Assembly (NCBI GenBank): GCA_023213395.1
Contig: CM041465.1
Coordinates: 249,247,741-249,311,740, forward strand
From: Cycas panzhihuaensis
Lineage: Eukaryota; Cycadophyta
DNA: 64,000 nt
Direction: 5' to 3'
The stretch's first letter is position 1, and the number at the start of each line of letters is the position of its first letter. Shown piece by piece: positions 25,001 to 36,649 of the stretch. The position numbers and the translations under genes were made by a program. The notes beneath the pieces were generated by a model. It was not told where the DNA came from and searched no databases. It saw nothing but the letters and a program-made list of their open reading frames with translations.

Positions 25001-25240
25001 AATATATTTTTAGAGTGATACTAGTATGGCACTTATAAAACCATATACTCAAAGGATTTACCTAGTAAACTGATGATTACAATGACTGGTTATCCATATG
25101 GTCCAGTACATAGAGCATCTTTCATATTGATGGCAGTAACATTTAATGTTTATTGAAGTATCTTATGATCGAAATATTTTTTTTTTAAGGCCAATTTATA
25201 TTTTAATGTAACATTTCATATTATATATTTGTATATTATA
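22099..25240. other. Element E interior, no coding motif
   Basis: AT-rich with short frames only. It holds an A-run followed by a (TA)n/TATG microsatellite at 22714-22750. Purine-rich stretches occur at about 22930-23650. I see no gag, RT or integrase. Confidence 0.6.
22714..22750. repeat. A-run and TA-rich microsatellite
   Basis: About fifteen A, then alternating TA, then TATG repeats. Confidence 0.9.
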
Positions 25241-25248
25241 GAGGGGAA

Positions 25249-25642
25249 TATTGGATAATAATATTTAATTATATTTGTTGTTATCCTAACCCTTTTGATA
25301 CTCTTTTAAATATTCAGTAAATTTTATATTCTAGTCATCTAAATATTTGTACTACTTAGGAAGTATACCATTACACATAACTTGACTTTTAGGGTTCTTC
25401 ATATGAGCTGAGCTAGTTTATAAACATGTACATAATTCTTTTAATAAGATGAAGTTTGGCCATTCTTCTATATATCTTATGTACTTAGTGCTTATACATA
25501 TTTAATTTTTAGTTATCTATTTGTCTATCTTATACATATCTCTTTTATCCATTTCAAGTCTGTATTGGGTCCATCTTCCACAATTATTTACTTTAGCACA
25601 TATTTTAATATTATGTTATTAGAGATAATTTTTTTTCTAACA
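25249..25642 (+). repeat. Element E LTR, right copy, followed by a primer site
   Basis: It is preceded by the polypurine tract gaggggaa and ends in ctaaca at 25642. Right after it come tag and TGGTATTAGAGC (25646-25657), then leader-like sequence that matches the left copy until about 25676. A normal 3' LTR has no primer site after it. Confidence 0.8.
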
Positions 25643-25676
25643 TAGTGGTATTAGAGCTAAATAGCACATCTAATAG

Positions 25677-26298
25677 TAAATTATTAAGTACTACTATTTT
25701 TATAATTAAAAAAAAAACTCTGATTTACTTAAAATTATCCCATAGGCACTTAAATATATAATGGTCCCCAAAGAATCATAACTAATATAAAATTAATCAT
25801 CTAACTAAAAAAAATAGTATCTATTATTTTTTACAAAAAATGTATGTAAATTTAAAATATAATTTTAAGATTTTACATTGTATTATTTAGGACTTATTTT
25901 ATTTTATAAATGGGCTATACATAATTTGGGTATTTTATGATATCGATCATCTGTCAAAGATCTAATTATTATAAAAATCTAGGCTTAAATGGATACTTAG
26001 ATCAAAAGTTATAGCCCCAATAAGTTGACCCTTCAAACTAGTGTTTTACAAATGCTCCTACATCATTCTTCCTTGGTTGAAAAGAACTTAGCTCCTAAAA
26101 GTTACTATATTAGAATTCTTGCCATTTAGTTATGTCATGTTTCTTTAAATCATCCTTTGAAATCCAAGTACTATCCTCTTAATATAGTCCTTTCAACTGA
26201 ATTAAATATATGTTATAACTGTCATGCATCATATAAATTATCTTCCTATCTAATACCTATTATATCTCCTCCCTTTTCTTCCTTTATATTTATCACCT
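25677..26298. other. No gene recognised
   Basis: AT-rich spacer between element E and the gypsy integrase remnant. No motif seen. Confidence 0.4.
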
Positions 26299-27410
26299 CT
26301 AATCTATCTTGTCTTCCTCATCATCTTCTTCTTGAAAATAATATAAATTAGGAATATTAAATACTAGGAAGGTATCAAAATTATTACCTAATTTTATTTT
26401 ATAAGTATTATCATTGATTTTCTTTAGAATTTTGTAGGTACCTATCTTCTTATATCTTAATTTATTATATATAGCTTGTGGAAACTTATTCTTCATTAAA
26501 TACACCATCACCAAATCTCTTTCTATAATACTTTATATATTCTAAGTATATATTTTACTACCTTATACTTGTAATTTCCTTCTCATCTCATTATGCATGC
26601 ATTGCATGTGTTTTACAAATGCCTCTACATCATTGCTTATCATATTCTCATTTGAAAATTGTATCAAATTCAATAATCCCTTAATACTCTTTCTATACAT
26701 AACTTGAAATGATGACTTGCTTGTTGACCTATTCATAGGTTTGTTATATGAAAACTCAACTTAGGCTAATGCCAAGTCCTACTTATTATAATTCTCTCTA
26801 ATAATATACCTCAATAAGTTACCTAAACTCTTGCTTACCATCTCTATTTACCCATTGGTTTATAGGTGGTAAGTACTAATAAATTATAGCTTTGTTCCTA
26901 ACTTCTTCTATAATGTTCTCTAAAAGTGGCTTAGAAATTTACTATTCTCTTTTAAAGTAATGGTGTTCGGTACCCCATATAACTTAATAACTTTCTTAAA
27001 GAATAAATATACTACTCTTATTATATTATTTATATTTTTGTATGTAATAGAATAAGCTAATTTTAAAATTCTATTTACAATAATAAATATAAAATTATTA
27101 CCTTTTTATATACTTAGAAACCCTAATACAAAGTCCATACTCATGTTTATCCATGGTCCTTTTGGTAATAGTAATGGAATATGTAGTGTAGTGTTTTATA
27201 CACATTGCTTAGCCACTTGGTAAACCTTACAACTTGCTTTATTATATTGCATTTCATCTTTAACTAGTAGTATTTCTCCTCCACCAAATCTATAGTTTAT
27301 TCATATCAAAGTGTCCTCTAAGACCTTCACTATATAATTCCCTTATAATGTTGTCCCTCATAGGCCCAACCAAAATGCATAACTATTTCCCCTTAAGTAA
27401 ATATCTATCC
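26299..27410 (-). pseudogene. Ty3/gypsy integrase remnant
   Basis: Integrase inserts the cDNA copy of an LTR element into the genome. Read right to left there is a zinc-binding N-terminal part (GLRGHFDMNK, 27290-27360) and a degraded catalytic core. Near 26730-26800 comes the C-terminal core segment VEFSYNKPMNRSTSKSSFQV, typical of gypsy pol. An open C-terminal stretch of 71 codons follows (26299-26514; VMVYLMKNKFP...YKKIGTYKILKKI...NIPNLY), which is the conserved tail. Many stops lie between the parts. RT and LTRs are not seen beside it. Its strand is opposite to element G, so it is not G's own pol. Confidence 0.75.
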
Positions 27411-27479
27411 TGTAAAAATAATTCTCATACTTAGATATGCTCTATAAGGATTCCCAAAATTATTAAATAATTACCCATG

Positions 27480-27799
27480 TTTTAATAGAAGGTTAATTTT
27501 TATAATGGTCCTAAAAGTACTAAATAATATGAAGTTAAATTTTATATTAATAAGAAGTCATTTTTTAATATTATAAAGTTAGTATTTTATTATTCATATT
27601 AGTATTAAAGTTAAAATTTTAATAGGGAGTCATATTAGCATTTATAAATAGGGGAGACCCCTAATTCATTATATAAGTTTTATTTTTAGGTTAATCCTAA
27701 TTTATTTGGTACTTAGTGTGTGGGGTAATATTGCTTATTCAACTTTCATTTCAAATTTCTCCTTATATGATGAAGTAGATCAAATTTAGGATCATTTAA
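27480..27799 (+). repeat. Element G putative 5' LTR
   Basis: A roughly 320-bp stretch with a TATA box (tttataaatagggg, about 27639-27652) about 150 bp before the primer site, as in an LTR promoter. The right end is set by the primer site; the left end is a guess, and no partner LTR was found in the window. Confidence 0.4.
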
Positions 27800-27801
27800 A
27801 G

Positions 27802-27814
27802 TGGTATTAGAGTT
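27802..27814 (+). other. Element G primer-binding site
   Basis: TGGTATTAGAGTT resembles the initiator-Met-tRNA site. It lies before a leader shared with element F and about 600 bp before the gag remnant. Confidence 0.55.
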
Positions 27815-28389
27815 CTGCTTTTGCCATATTAAATATTTATATTTTTAGGAGTGTAAATGAATGAATTTAGAAAAAGCAACAAAAATTTAAGATGACCAAG
27901 CTCATTCAATATATTTCAAGTGTTATACTTCAGGCTTTAGAGTAAGGTTATTAAATTTATAAGGAATTTATTTTTAACATATTATCCATCGTTATCTATA
28001 AGGTGTTGAATTTACTATTACACATTTAAATAAATATAAATTTAGATACAATAGCCTAATTAACCTTAAAATTAAAAAAACATTATACATCTTAAAGTCT
28101 ACTTTTAATTAAAAGTAGTTTCAACTTGATTGGATATTAAAGTTAAAAGTTATCATCATTTTAGTAAGACATACTACTATAATTCTTAAAATCCTAAAAT
28201 TTGATCCATACTAAAATGGCCAGAACTTCTACTACATGTATCGGAATTAGATTTCATCTAAATCATTGAAATCCTAGTTTAAAGACCATTATTTTGAGTT
28301 ATGATTTGATGTATTTTAGGTTTAATTTGATATAGAAATCATTATTTAAAATTAATATCTAAGAATTGAACTAAATATCCCTATTTTCA

Positions 28390-28713
28390 CTAAAGGGAGA
28401 GGAGTACAACCCATTGAGTGGCTAGATAATATTGAATAAGGCTTTTATATTTTTACCCATATAGGAAAAGATTATTGTTATTCATATGTTTTTTAATATT
28501 TGAGTAGACAAGCTCAAGAGTGGGTCATTAGTATAGTTTTAGATTACTACTTGATTAAGAATATTTCTTAAAAGTATTTCTCATAAGATTTGATGAAAGA
28601 ATTATAAAGTGGTGGAATGAACACTGGATAAATTACACAAATGGGTATCTTATAAACTTTAAAGATAAATGTTAAAGGAAAGGCATATCTAAAGGGTTAT
28701 AAGAAAGCTTATC
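28390..28713 (+). pseudogene. Element G gag remnant, 5' part, interrupted by copia D
   Basis: A broken plus-strand reading contains GVQPIEWLDNIE, FYIFTHIGKDY and SRQAQEWVI, a gypsy-type gag pattern. Copia D begins at 28714, and the reading resumes at 40193 (...NTRYI...KKKNQYGSSYRG). The target-site copies on the two sides are ttatc (28709-28713) and ttttc (40193-40197). The leader upstream is homologous to element F. Stops and frame changes occur throughout. Confidence 0.5.
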
Positions 28714-29075
28714 TTTTAACATGGCAGTTGTTTGTTAAGCCACACATTAATGTTAATGTGGTTTAACTAAGGTGATTAAGTGAAAAGGTGCAAGATATAT
28801 AGAGAGTCATAATCCTAATCAGGTGACACTTCTTGGAAGAATATAAAAGTCTTAAGCCCTTATGTATTCAATGAAACATTATATCAAATCAATTATAGAA
28901 TAATCAATGGGATCTAGAAGGATCTTTTGTGATGGGTTTTTTCTCGAAAGGGTTTTTCCATGTAAATCTCGTGTAGTATGCATCTATATTATGTGTGTAT
29001 TTTTATTTGCTTGTTGTGTATAGTTAACGATTCTATAGATGGGAATATACTTATATAATTTCATGTTCCCAAGTA
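28714..29075 (+). repeat. Copia D 5' LTR
   Basis: It starts ttttaac where the 3' LTR starts tgttaac, so the terminal TG is mutated here. It ends aagta where the 3' LTR ends aaaca. Length equals the 3' LTR. Confidence 0.92.
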
Positions 29076-29086
29076 TGGTATTAGAG
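29076..29086 (+). other. Copia D primer-binding site
   Basis: TGGTATTAGAG directly follows the LTR. It differs at one base from the canonical initiator-Met-tRNA complement, and there is no tandem copy here. Confidence 0.8.
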
Positions 29087-30499
29087 TTATAGGGTCCTAC
29101 ACAACCGAAGGTTAACGCTGAGCAGAGTAGTAAGATCACTTGTTGCCGAGTGAAGTTATCAAACTTAAGACTTAGCTTGAGGGTCCATTAATTCCAATAA
29201 CATATAAAATCAGGCATAACTATCAATGGTAGTTGAAGTAGTAAAAATCATTATTCCATGAAGAATAAGGGTCTATTAGAGTCAATAATCAGACATGAAG
29301 GCTACATTTATGGTTTGAGTTGGCTCGTTGGGGTCCATCTGATGTGGGTTGATGATCTATATGGTTGATTAAAGCCTATAGAGTATGTATTGATGATGAT
29401 TCAACACTATGAGGATAACCATCTATGTATACATGTAAAGTAGTCATTTACTCATCAAAAGCATTGTAAAATTCAAACAATTAGAAGCTTTTACTACTAT
29501 TAAAGTATACCTTATCTATATAAGGGAGAGATTGGAGCCTTATTTGGAGTGTTTTCTACCCTTTGTACAAAGATTAGATTGAATATAGCAGTATACATTA
29601 TCATTTAGCAAGTTATGCCTGAACTTTGAGTCATAATACCATTAGATGCTAGAAATACCCTCTTATCTCAACTGTATACATAAACTTAGCCTATATCTGT
29701 GTGTTTAGAGGTAGTTGGGTACTTGTTTGTGTTAGTTGGGTGCTTTTGTGTATTAGATGGACATGTTTGAAATAAGTTGAGTAGCTTTCAAGCTAATTAG
29801 CAGTTATACGGGTGTGTGGAAACCCACATCAATGCTCCCTAGTTTGTTTGTGATGTATGTAGATCCATGACTATCTCACTCTTAGTTCAGCTGCCGCAAA
29901 TCCCATAGATACTTCATATATTAATTTGATTTAATTTCTACTTCAGTTTTAGACTTTAGAATGATTAAATCACATATGTATTTGAGATTAGGTACGCAAT
30001 TTAAGTGATAGACGGATGAGCGTATATTATAAGTCCTATTTTTTGGAATATGCCTTTTCGCATATTCCTCATTTAATATAACTTTTTAAAAGGCCTTTTT
30101 CCATTGATACTTGATATATATTTTTTATATTATGAAGTACTTTAAAGTTATTTGAAGCATTCTTGACCTATTTTGAGTATAGATCGAGGAGAGTTTTTGT
30201 GATTTTGACTTAAAGACTATGTATTACTGCCTTGTGGAGTCATCCTCAGTTCTTAGAGCATATTTCTAAGTGACCTTAAGAGTTATTTTTGTGACTTTTG
30301 AGTTCATTTAAGGGTATTTATGGTTGATTGTAAGGGGAAAACAGTCGGTGAGCTGCTTAATATGTGCACAATCTGTGTTTGGTATCCTTTGGAGTTTGCC
30401 CTTGAGCCAGAGGAAGACCATAGTGGTGCATTTTTATCCAAGAGATAATCATTTTAGTGTCATTTGATGCATATTAAAGCCTACTTCTCAAGATAGAGC
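29087..30499 (+). other. Copia D leader between primer site and gag
   Basis: About 1.4 kb without a readable gene. It is long for a copia leader, and I see no separate insertion in it. GC content and codon pattern do not suggest coding. Confidence 0.5.
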
Positions 30500-30798
30500 C
30501 TATTATACCTAAGATTATCTTTAATGGTAATAATTTTAGTGAGTGGAGGGTCAATATAGCGCTTATCTTAATGGTGAATCAACTATGGGACATCACTAAG
30601 GCTAAGGTGGACGTGATTCCATTAGACCATAAAGAGTATGCTCATCTCAAAGAGAAGAAATTTATGACTATGGGATTGTTGAAACTGTCATTTGTACCAG
30701 ACCAGAAAGCCTTGGTTTATAATCTAGATGAATTAGATGAGATATGAACAAAATTGTGTGAAACCTCTAAAAAGAAGAAGATGAATATACATCTTACT
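30500..30798 (+). pseudogene. Copia D gag, 5' part
   Basis: Gag forms the virus-like particle. This part reads IIFNGNNFSEWRVNIALILMV, then NQLWDITK and KKFMTMGLLKLSF, the start of a copia gag (UBN2 type). It has an in-frame stop near 30745. The frame stops at the copia C insertion after MNIHL and resumes at 36123. Confidence 0.75.
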
Positions 30799-30799
30799 A

Positions 30800-31443
30800 T
30801 GTTGGGAATTATGACAACAATTATGGGGCTAAAATTATGGCATGTTTTTGGTGTGGTTCCCCCCCCAAATCTTTCTTGAGGGGTTCCAAGGGGGGCGAGA
30901 GCCCCCCTTGGCCGGAGGGGGTGCGGGGGAGTGGAATGCCCCCTGCTAGGAGGGGGTTCAGGGATGATAGCCCCCGACCTAAAAAATTAGCCATGTAAAC
31001 CTTATTAAAATGTAAAGAGAATCAGGGTCATTCGATACAAATACCCTAGATTCTACGGTTGAGATTTAGGTCTTGGATGTTCCTATCATGTAGCATGTTT
31101 TAGGGCTTTTCGTATTATGTTGTAATGTAATGCAATGTAATCATGATGAGGGCTGGATCGATTTTGTTCCTCAGAGTACTCTATAACTATGATGTATTGT
31201 TTCTCCATTCTATAGCAATAAAGATTGATACCTTTCCTGTGTGGATGTTTCCTAGACAACCGCTAGGGTTTTACCATGTTATATTAGGTGCACATGTGAT
31301 GTTTGGCTTTCATTTTCTTGTTACTGTATAATCTCTAATTTTAGAGCTTGCATGTAATTTTAAGTTTTGATTTCTGTAGCTAGTTATAAGAATGCAATAG
31401 ATCTTGGTGGCAGTTAAAGGGTTGGGACCTTGTATTCTCAACA
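30800..31443 (+). repeat. Copia C 5' LTR with GC-rich hairpin block
   Basis: Contains a block at 30858-30983 rich in G-runs and C-runs able to pair (for example ggggggcgagagcccccc), in otherwise AT-rich DNA. The same block is in the 3' LTR and in the solo LTR at 45639-46288. An open stretch at 31143-31331 is within the LTR and is not taken as a gene. Confidence 0.95.
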
Positions 31444-31445
31444 AG

Positions 31446-31458
31446 TGGTATCAGAGCC
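31446..31458 (+). other. Copia C primer-binding site
   Basis: TGGTATCAGAGCC, two bases after the LTR. It is the canonical site and appears once only. Confidence 0.92.
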
Positions 31459-31514
31459 ACTCTTTTTCTTGTAACGAGTTTGCAAAGATTTTGGTGTCGG
31501 CTTTTCTACACCAA

Positions 31515-32590
31515 ATGGTGAAACTAGCAGGTGCAAAGTTCGACGTGGAGAAATTTAATGGCAAGAACAACTTCGAGTTGTGGAAGCTTAAAGCGTATGA
31601 TATTCTTGTATAACAGCGTTTGTATAAAGCCCTTGCAGGTAAATCGAAGAAACCCGCAGGGATAGACGATGATGAATGGGATGATTTAGACAAAAAGGCA
31701 CTTAGCACAATATGATTGTGCTTGGTAGATGAAGTCTTGTTTAACATTGCAGGGTAGCAGACAACAGTAGGATTATGGACCCGATTGGAAGGCCTATATA
31801 TGACCAAATCAGTAACGAATCGAATCTACCTGAAGAGGTAACTGTACTCGTTACGGATGAAGAAAGGTACAAAAATTACTGACCATTTAAATGTTTTTAA
31901 TACTCTTATTTGTCAATTGACTAGTATCGATGTTAAAATTGAGGATGAGGACAAGGCTGTTACGCTGTTATGCTCATTACCTAAATCCTGGGATAATATT
32001 ATTACCTTAATTAGTTTTAGCACTATAGATGAATTGGAATATGATTATGTTGTGAGTGCTTTGCTAATGGAAGAAGTGCGGAGGAAGTCTAATCTTGAAA
32101 CCTCCATACCAGAAGTCATGATAGTAAGGGGTAGAACGTTTGAGAGAGGACAAAATACCAGGGATATATCGAGGTCCAAGTCGAAGAACAAAAAGAGTAA
32201 GCTCAGGTGTTGGCATTATAATAAGACCGGTCACCTCAAGAAGGATTGTTATAAAAGGAAAGAGTTCTAGAAAAAGGAACATCCTGCCAAGGAGGCAAAT
32301 CAGGTGGAGTCAAATCAAGGTATGGATGATGATGTCTTGATTGCTTGTAATGTTTCTCACTATTACAATGACTGGTTATTAGATTCAGATGCTTCACACC
32401 ACATGTGTCCACACAAAAGTTGGTTCTCATCATACTAACCTCTTGATGGTGGTGATGTGCTTATGGGAAATGAAGTTTCTTGTAAGACAGTGGGCATTGG
32501 TAGCATCAGAATTAAGATGTTCGATGGGGTAGTCAGAACATTAACTAAGGTTAGACAAACACCTGATTTGAAAAGGAATATGATTTCCTT
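31515..32590 (+). pseudogene. Copia C gag and protease
   Basis: The likely start is ATG 31515 (MVKLAGAKFDVEKFNGKNNF), typical of copia gag. It continues in one frame with stops at about 31611, 31713 and 31755. The UBN2 core (GTKITDHLNVFNTLICQL, LLCSLPKSWDNI) is open at 31857-32270. The zinc knuckle reads CWHYNKTGHLKKDC: the second Cys of C-x2-C is Tyr. The protease active site near 32380 reads WLLDSDASHHMCP, with Asp where the family has Gly in Asp-Ser-Gly. After about 32590 the frame shifts to that of pol. Confidence 0.88.
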
Positions 32591-32609
32591 GGTGAATTAG
32601 ATTTAGGTG

Positions 32610-35400
32610 GTTTTAAATATACATGTCATGAAGGAGTCCTAAAGGTGTCAAAGGGCGCCTTGGTTGTTATGAAAGCCTTAAAGAAAGGAAATCTTTACAT
32701 TTTAGTAGGAAGTAGAGATGTCAGCCAAGCAGCTACAACGTCAAAGACTGCAGAAGATCCTGCTCAGCTATGGCATTAGAGACTTGGGCACATGAGTGAG
32801 AAATGACTTAAGGTGCTAATAAACTGTAAGTTGCTTCCTAACTTATAGCTTTTAGATTTGGCTTTCTATAAACATTGTGTTTGTGGAAAACAGTGTAGAC
32901 TTAGGTTTAAAGTAGGGAGTCACACTAGTAAAGGCATTCTAGATTACATACATTCAAATGTATGGGGACCAACCCCTAAAATATCTTGTGGAGGATCATT
33001 ACATTTTGTCACATTTATAGATGATTACTCAAGGAAGGTATGGGTCTATTTTTTGAAAAGGAAATATGAAGTTTTCAGTGTGTTTAAGCAGTTCAAGGCT
33101 TTAGTTGAGAACAATACTGGTAAGACAATCAAATGTTTAAGAACTAATAATGGAGATGAGTTTAACTCCTTGGAGTTTGAGAACTATTGCAGAGAAGTTG
33201 GGATCGAAAGACATAAGACCACTAGCTATACTCCATAACAAAATTGCATTGCTGAGCGCATGAATAGGACACTCTTGGAAAGAGCAAGAAGCGTGCTAAG
33301 TAATGCAGGAGTGGAGCAGGGCTTGTGGGTAGAAGTTATTCAAACAACTTGCTATCTGGTAAATAGGTCACCATCACTTGTAATAGATTGCAAAATTCCT
33401 GAAGAGGTATCGACTGGACATCCATGTGATTATTCAAATTTAAAAGTTTTTGGTTGTGATGCTTATGCCTGGATTGACAAAAGTAAACATTCAAAGTTAG
33501 ACCCAAAATCCAAGAGATATATTTTTTTTGGTTATGGTAATAAGGATGGTGTGAAGGGATACAGGTTGTGGGATCCAACTGCCCACAAAATCACCATTAA
33601 CAGAGATGTCATATTTGATGAATCTCCCCTTGTAAAATTAGACAGTGTAGAAGCTGAAATGAAACAGGAGCAGTAAGATGAGCATTAATAAGTTAAGTTT
33701 GAAATGCAGCCATCTGTGGAATTTGAAGATCATGAAGGTGTTTCTAAAGATGAATCAGCAGTAGATTCATAGGAGTATGTGGATACTCCTTTGCCAACAA
33801 TTAGAAGATCTACATGAGTTAGTCATCCACTTAATAGGTACAACCCTTCTATTTCTATTGCTTTAGTTTCTAATGATGGTGAGCCCATATGTTATCAGGA
33901 AGCAGTAGATGATATCCATGGAGAGAAATGGATAAGTGCTATGCAGGAAGAGATAGATGCCTTGAAGAAAAATAGTTCATGGGACTTGGTAGAACTTCCA
34001 CATGGCAGGAAGACTATTGGTTGCAGGTGGGTTTTCAAAAAGAAAATAAATGTTGATGGAAAGGTTGGTAAATACAGGGTAAGACTGGTGGCTAAAGGTT
34101 TTGCACAGAAAGCAGGTATTGACTTTCATAAGATCTTTTCACCAGTTGTTAAACTTATTTCAATTCGAGTGCTGTTAGCATTGGTAGCTTCTCTCGATTT
34201 GGAGTTGGAGCAGTTAGATGTAAAAATAACTTTTCTACATGGAGATTTAGATAAGGAGATCTATATGGATCAACTAGAAGGGTTTATACAAGATGGCAGG
34301 AAAAGACTTATTTGTAGGCTCAGGAAATCATTGTATGGTCTGAAGTAATCACTCAAGCAGTGGTACAAGAAGTTGGATACCTTCATGGAGAGCCAAAATT
34401 TTAAAAGAAATGAGTATGACCATTGTGTTTACTTTAAATTTATGGATAATGGGTTATTTATTATCTTGGTGTTATATGTTGATGACATACTGGTTGCAAG
34501 CAAGAGCATGGAAAAAATCAATAAGCTAAAGGCTTAATTGGCTAGGACTTTTAATATGAAAGATCTAGGAGCTGTAAAATAAATCTTAGGCATGGAGATA
34601 CACAGAGACAGGAAAAATGGTAAGCTATGGTTATCATAGTAGAAATATGTAGAGAAGGTGCTAACCAGGTTTGGTATAGCAAATGTGAAACCAGTGAGTA
34701 TCCCATTGGCTTCCTACTTCAAGCTTTCTTCGAATATGAGTCATAGTAGTGAAGAAGAAAAGGCTTATATGTCTCGTGTGCTTTATGCCAGTGCAGTAGG
34801 AAGTTTGATGTATGCCATGGTATATACAAGACCTAATATTTCACATGCAATCGATGTAGTTAGCAGGTTTATGGCAAATCCATGAAAGGAACATTGGGCT
34901 GCAGTGAAATAGGTGCTTCGGTATTTAAGAGGCACGAATGACTACTGCATCATCTTTGGAGGTACAGGTAATCAGGTTTGTGGATATGTCAATTAAGACT
35001 TTGTAGGAGATTTACACAAAAGAAGGTATACTTCAAGTTATGTTTTTACTCTTGCAAATGGTCTAGTTAGTTGGATGTCCAAATTGTAGAGTACAATTGC
35101 AATCACAACCACGTGTTTAATATGTTCATTGTAGCACATGCTTGTAAAGAAGCAATTTGGTTATAGGTTCTATTGGTTGAGCTTAGAAGGAGACAAGAAA
35201 ATATGAATGTATTTTATGATAATCAAAGTGCCATTTACTTAGCTAAGAATCCATCTTATCATAATAGAACAAAACATATTGCTCTTAAGTACCATTTCAT
35301 TAGACAGGTTATGGAAGTAGGTGGAGTGGCACTTGAGAAGATTCACACTAATTAGAATTATGCTGATATATTCATAAAACTAGTACCAGTAGAGAAGTTC
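32610..35400 (+). pseudogene. Copia C pol: integrase, reverse transcriptase, RNase H
   Basis: GAG-pre-integrase at about 32750-32860 (LGHMSEK). Integrase core at 32930-33310: FVTFIDDYSRKVWVYFLK, LRTNNGDEF (the usual second catalytic Asp is Asn), IAERMNRTLLERA. Integrase C-terminal part at 33430-33560 (YIFFGYGNKDGVKGYRLW). RT at 33941-34890: RWVFKKKINVDG, KITFLHGDLDKEIYM, YVDDILVAS (catalytic pair intact). RNase H at about 34980-35350, with a shift to another frame near 35100 (FYDNQSAIYLAKNP, TKHIALKYHFIR). Stops at 33236, 34346, 34637 and 34640 lie at family Gln positions. Confidence 0.9.
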
Positions 35401-35486
35401 AAATGGTGTTTAACTTCTCTTGGCTTACAGAAAAGATGATGAAGGGTCCAGGAAAGGTACCGGGTAATTGTTGTCAAGGTGGAGAT

Positions 35487-36122
35487 TGTTGGGTATTATG
35501 ACAACAATTATGGGGCTAAAATTATGGCATATTTTCAGTGCAGTTTACCCCCCTAATCTTTCTCGGGGGGTTCTAAGGGGGGTGGGAGGCCCCCTTGGCC
35601 ACGGGGGTGGAACGCCCCCCGCTAGGAGCGGGTTCAGGGGCGAGAGCCCCCGACCCAAAAAATTAGCCATATAAACCTTATTAAAATATAAAGAAAATCA
35701 AGGTCGTTTGATACAAATACCCTAGATTCTACAGTTGAGATTTAGGTCTTGGATGTTCCTCTCATGTTGCCCGTTTTAGGGCTTTTCTTATTATGTTGTA
35801 ATGTAATACAATGTAACTGCGATGAGGGCGGTGGCTGATTGTTGTTCCTGAGAGTACTCTGTAACTGTGATGTACTGTTTCTCCATTCTATAGCAATAAA
35901 GATTGATACCTTTCTTGTATAGATGTTTCCCTAGCACATTGCTAGGGTTTTACCACGTTATATTAGGTGCACATGTGATGTTTGGCTTTCATTTTCTTGT
36001 TACCGTATAATCTCTGATTTTAGAACTTGCATGTAATTTTAAGTTTAGATTTCTGTAACTAATTGTAAAAATGCAATAGATCTTGGTGGCAGTTAAAGGG
36101 TTGGGACCTTGTATTCTCAACA
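35487..36122 (+). repeat. Copia C 3' LTR
   Basis: Near-identical to the 5' LTR by eye. The main difference is a short deletion in the GC-rich block (about 35590-35610) plus scattered transitions. An open stretch at 35468-35674 is a by-product of that block. Confidence 0.95.
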
Positions 36123-36610
36123 TTACTCTGATATTAGAATTACTCAATTCACATGTAGAAGATGAGAATAATATTAAATCCTATATGAATAATATCATAT
36201 ACTTGAAGAATAAGTTAAAAGAATTGAAGTAGAATTCAATTGATGATGCATTATTGTTTACAATAATTATGTCAAAACTACCTGTTGCATTCATTACTTT
36301 CCAGACCATATATGGTAGAGCTAAAGTGATAGAGGTAGAGACTTTTAATAGACTCTAAAACCTAATTCTAGTAGAGGATGCCAAGCTTAAACATAATGGT
36401 ATGCTTGGTGGTTCTTAATCAAGTTAAGCCCTAGCCATGAAGACTCAGAGGAAGGAGGTCGCTAAGGAGGAGAAGATCACATAGAAGTCTAGAGAAAGTT
36501 CATAGGAGAGGAAGAAGTTTAATGGAAAATATAATTACTGTAAGAAGGATGGTCACAGAGAGAAGAATTGTTGGTTCGAGAGACGCGACAAGCACAAAGT
36601 TAGCTAGGAT
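36123..36610 (+). pseudogene. Copia D gag, 3' part with zinc knuckle
   Basis: Resumes after copia C: ILELLNSHVEDENNIKSYM, then IIMSKLPVAFITF. It ends in a basic segment and a zinc knuckle reading YNYCKKDGHREKNCW (C-x2-C-x4-H-x4-C with the first Cys changed to Tyr). Stops lie at about 36229, 36355 and 36417. Confidence 0.8.
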
Positions 36611-36649
36611 GATAAAGGAAAGAGCATTATTATTCATTGTATCAGAGTA

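Larger units (their letters stand above)
21656..25642 (+). mobile_element. Element E: non-coding LTR retroelement
   Basis: LTRs of 395 bp (21656-22050) and 394 bp (25249-25642) enclose 3.2 kb. The first LTR runs tgtta...taaca; the second starts ta in place of tg. A polypurine tract (gaggggaa, 25241-25248) touches the second LTR, and primer-site-like sequences follow the first. The interior has no gag or pol motif in any frame, so this looks like a LARD-type element dependent on enzymes made elsewhere. The second LTR is also followed by a primer site and about 20 bp of leader-like sequence, so it may be part of a tandem dimer. Confidence 0.75.
30800..36122 (+). mobile_element. Copia C: Ty1/copia retrotransposon nested in copia D gag
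   Basis: LTRs of 644 bp (30800-31443) and 636 bp (35487-36122) start tgttggg and end caaca. The primer site TGGTATCAGAGCC (31446) is a perfect initiator-Met-tRNA type. A polypurine-like run (caaggtggagat) precedes the 3' LTR. Gag-pol is one long reading with stops and two frameshifts. The 5-bp copies ttact (30794-30798 and 36123-36127) mark the insertion, with one extra a at 30799. Its LTRs are more alike than those of its host, as expected for the younger, inner element. Confidence 0.95.

Noticed and set aside
31143-31331. A 62-codon open frame in the copia C 5' LTR
   Set aside because: It lies wholly inside the LTR, the 3' LTR copy carries changes in it, and it has no known match.
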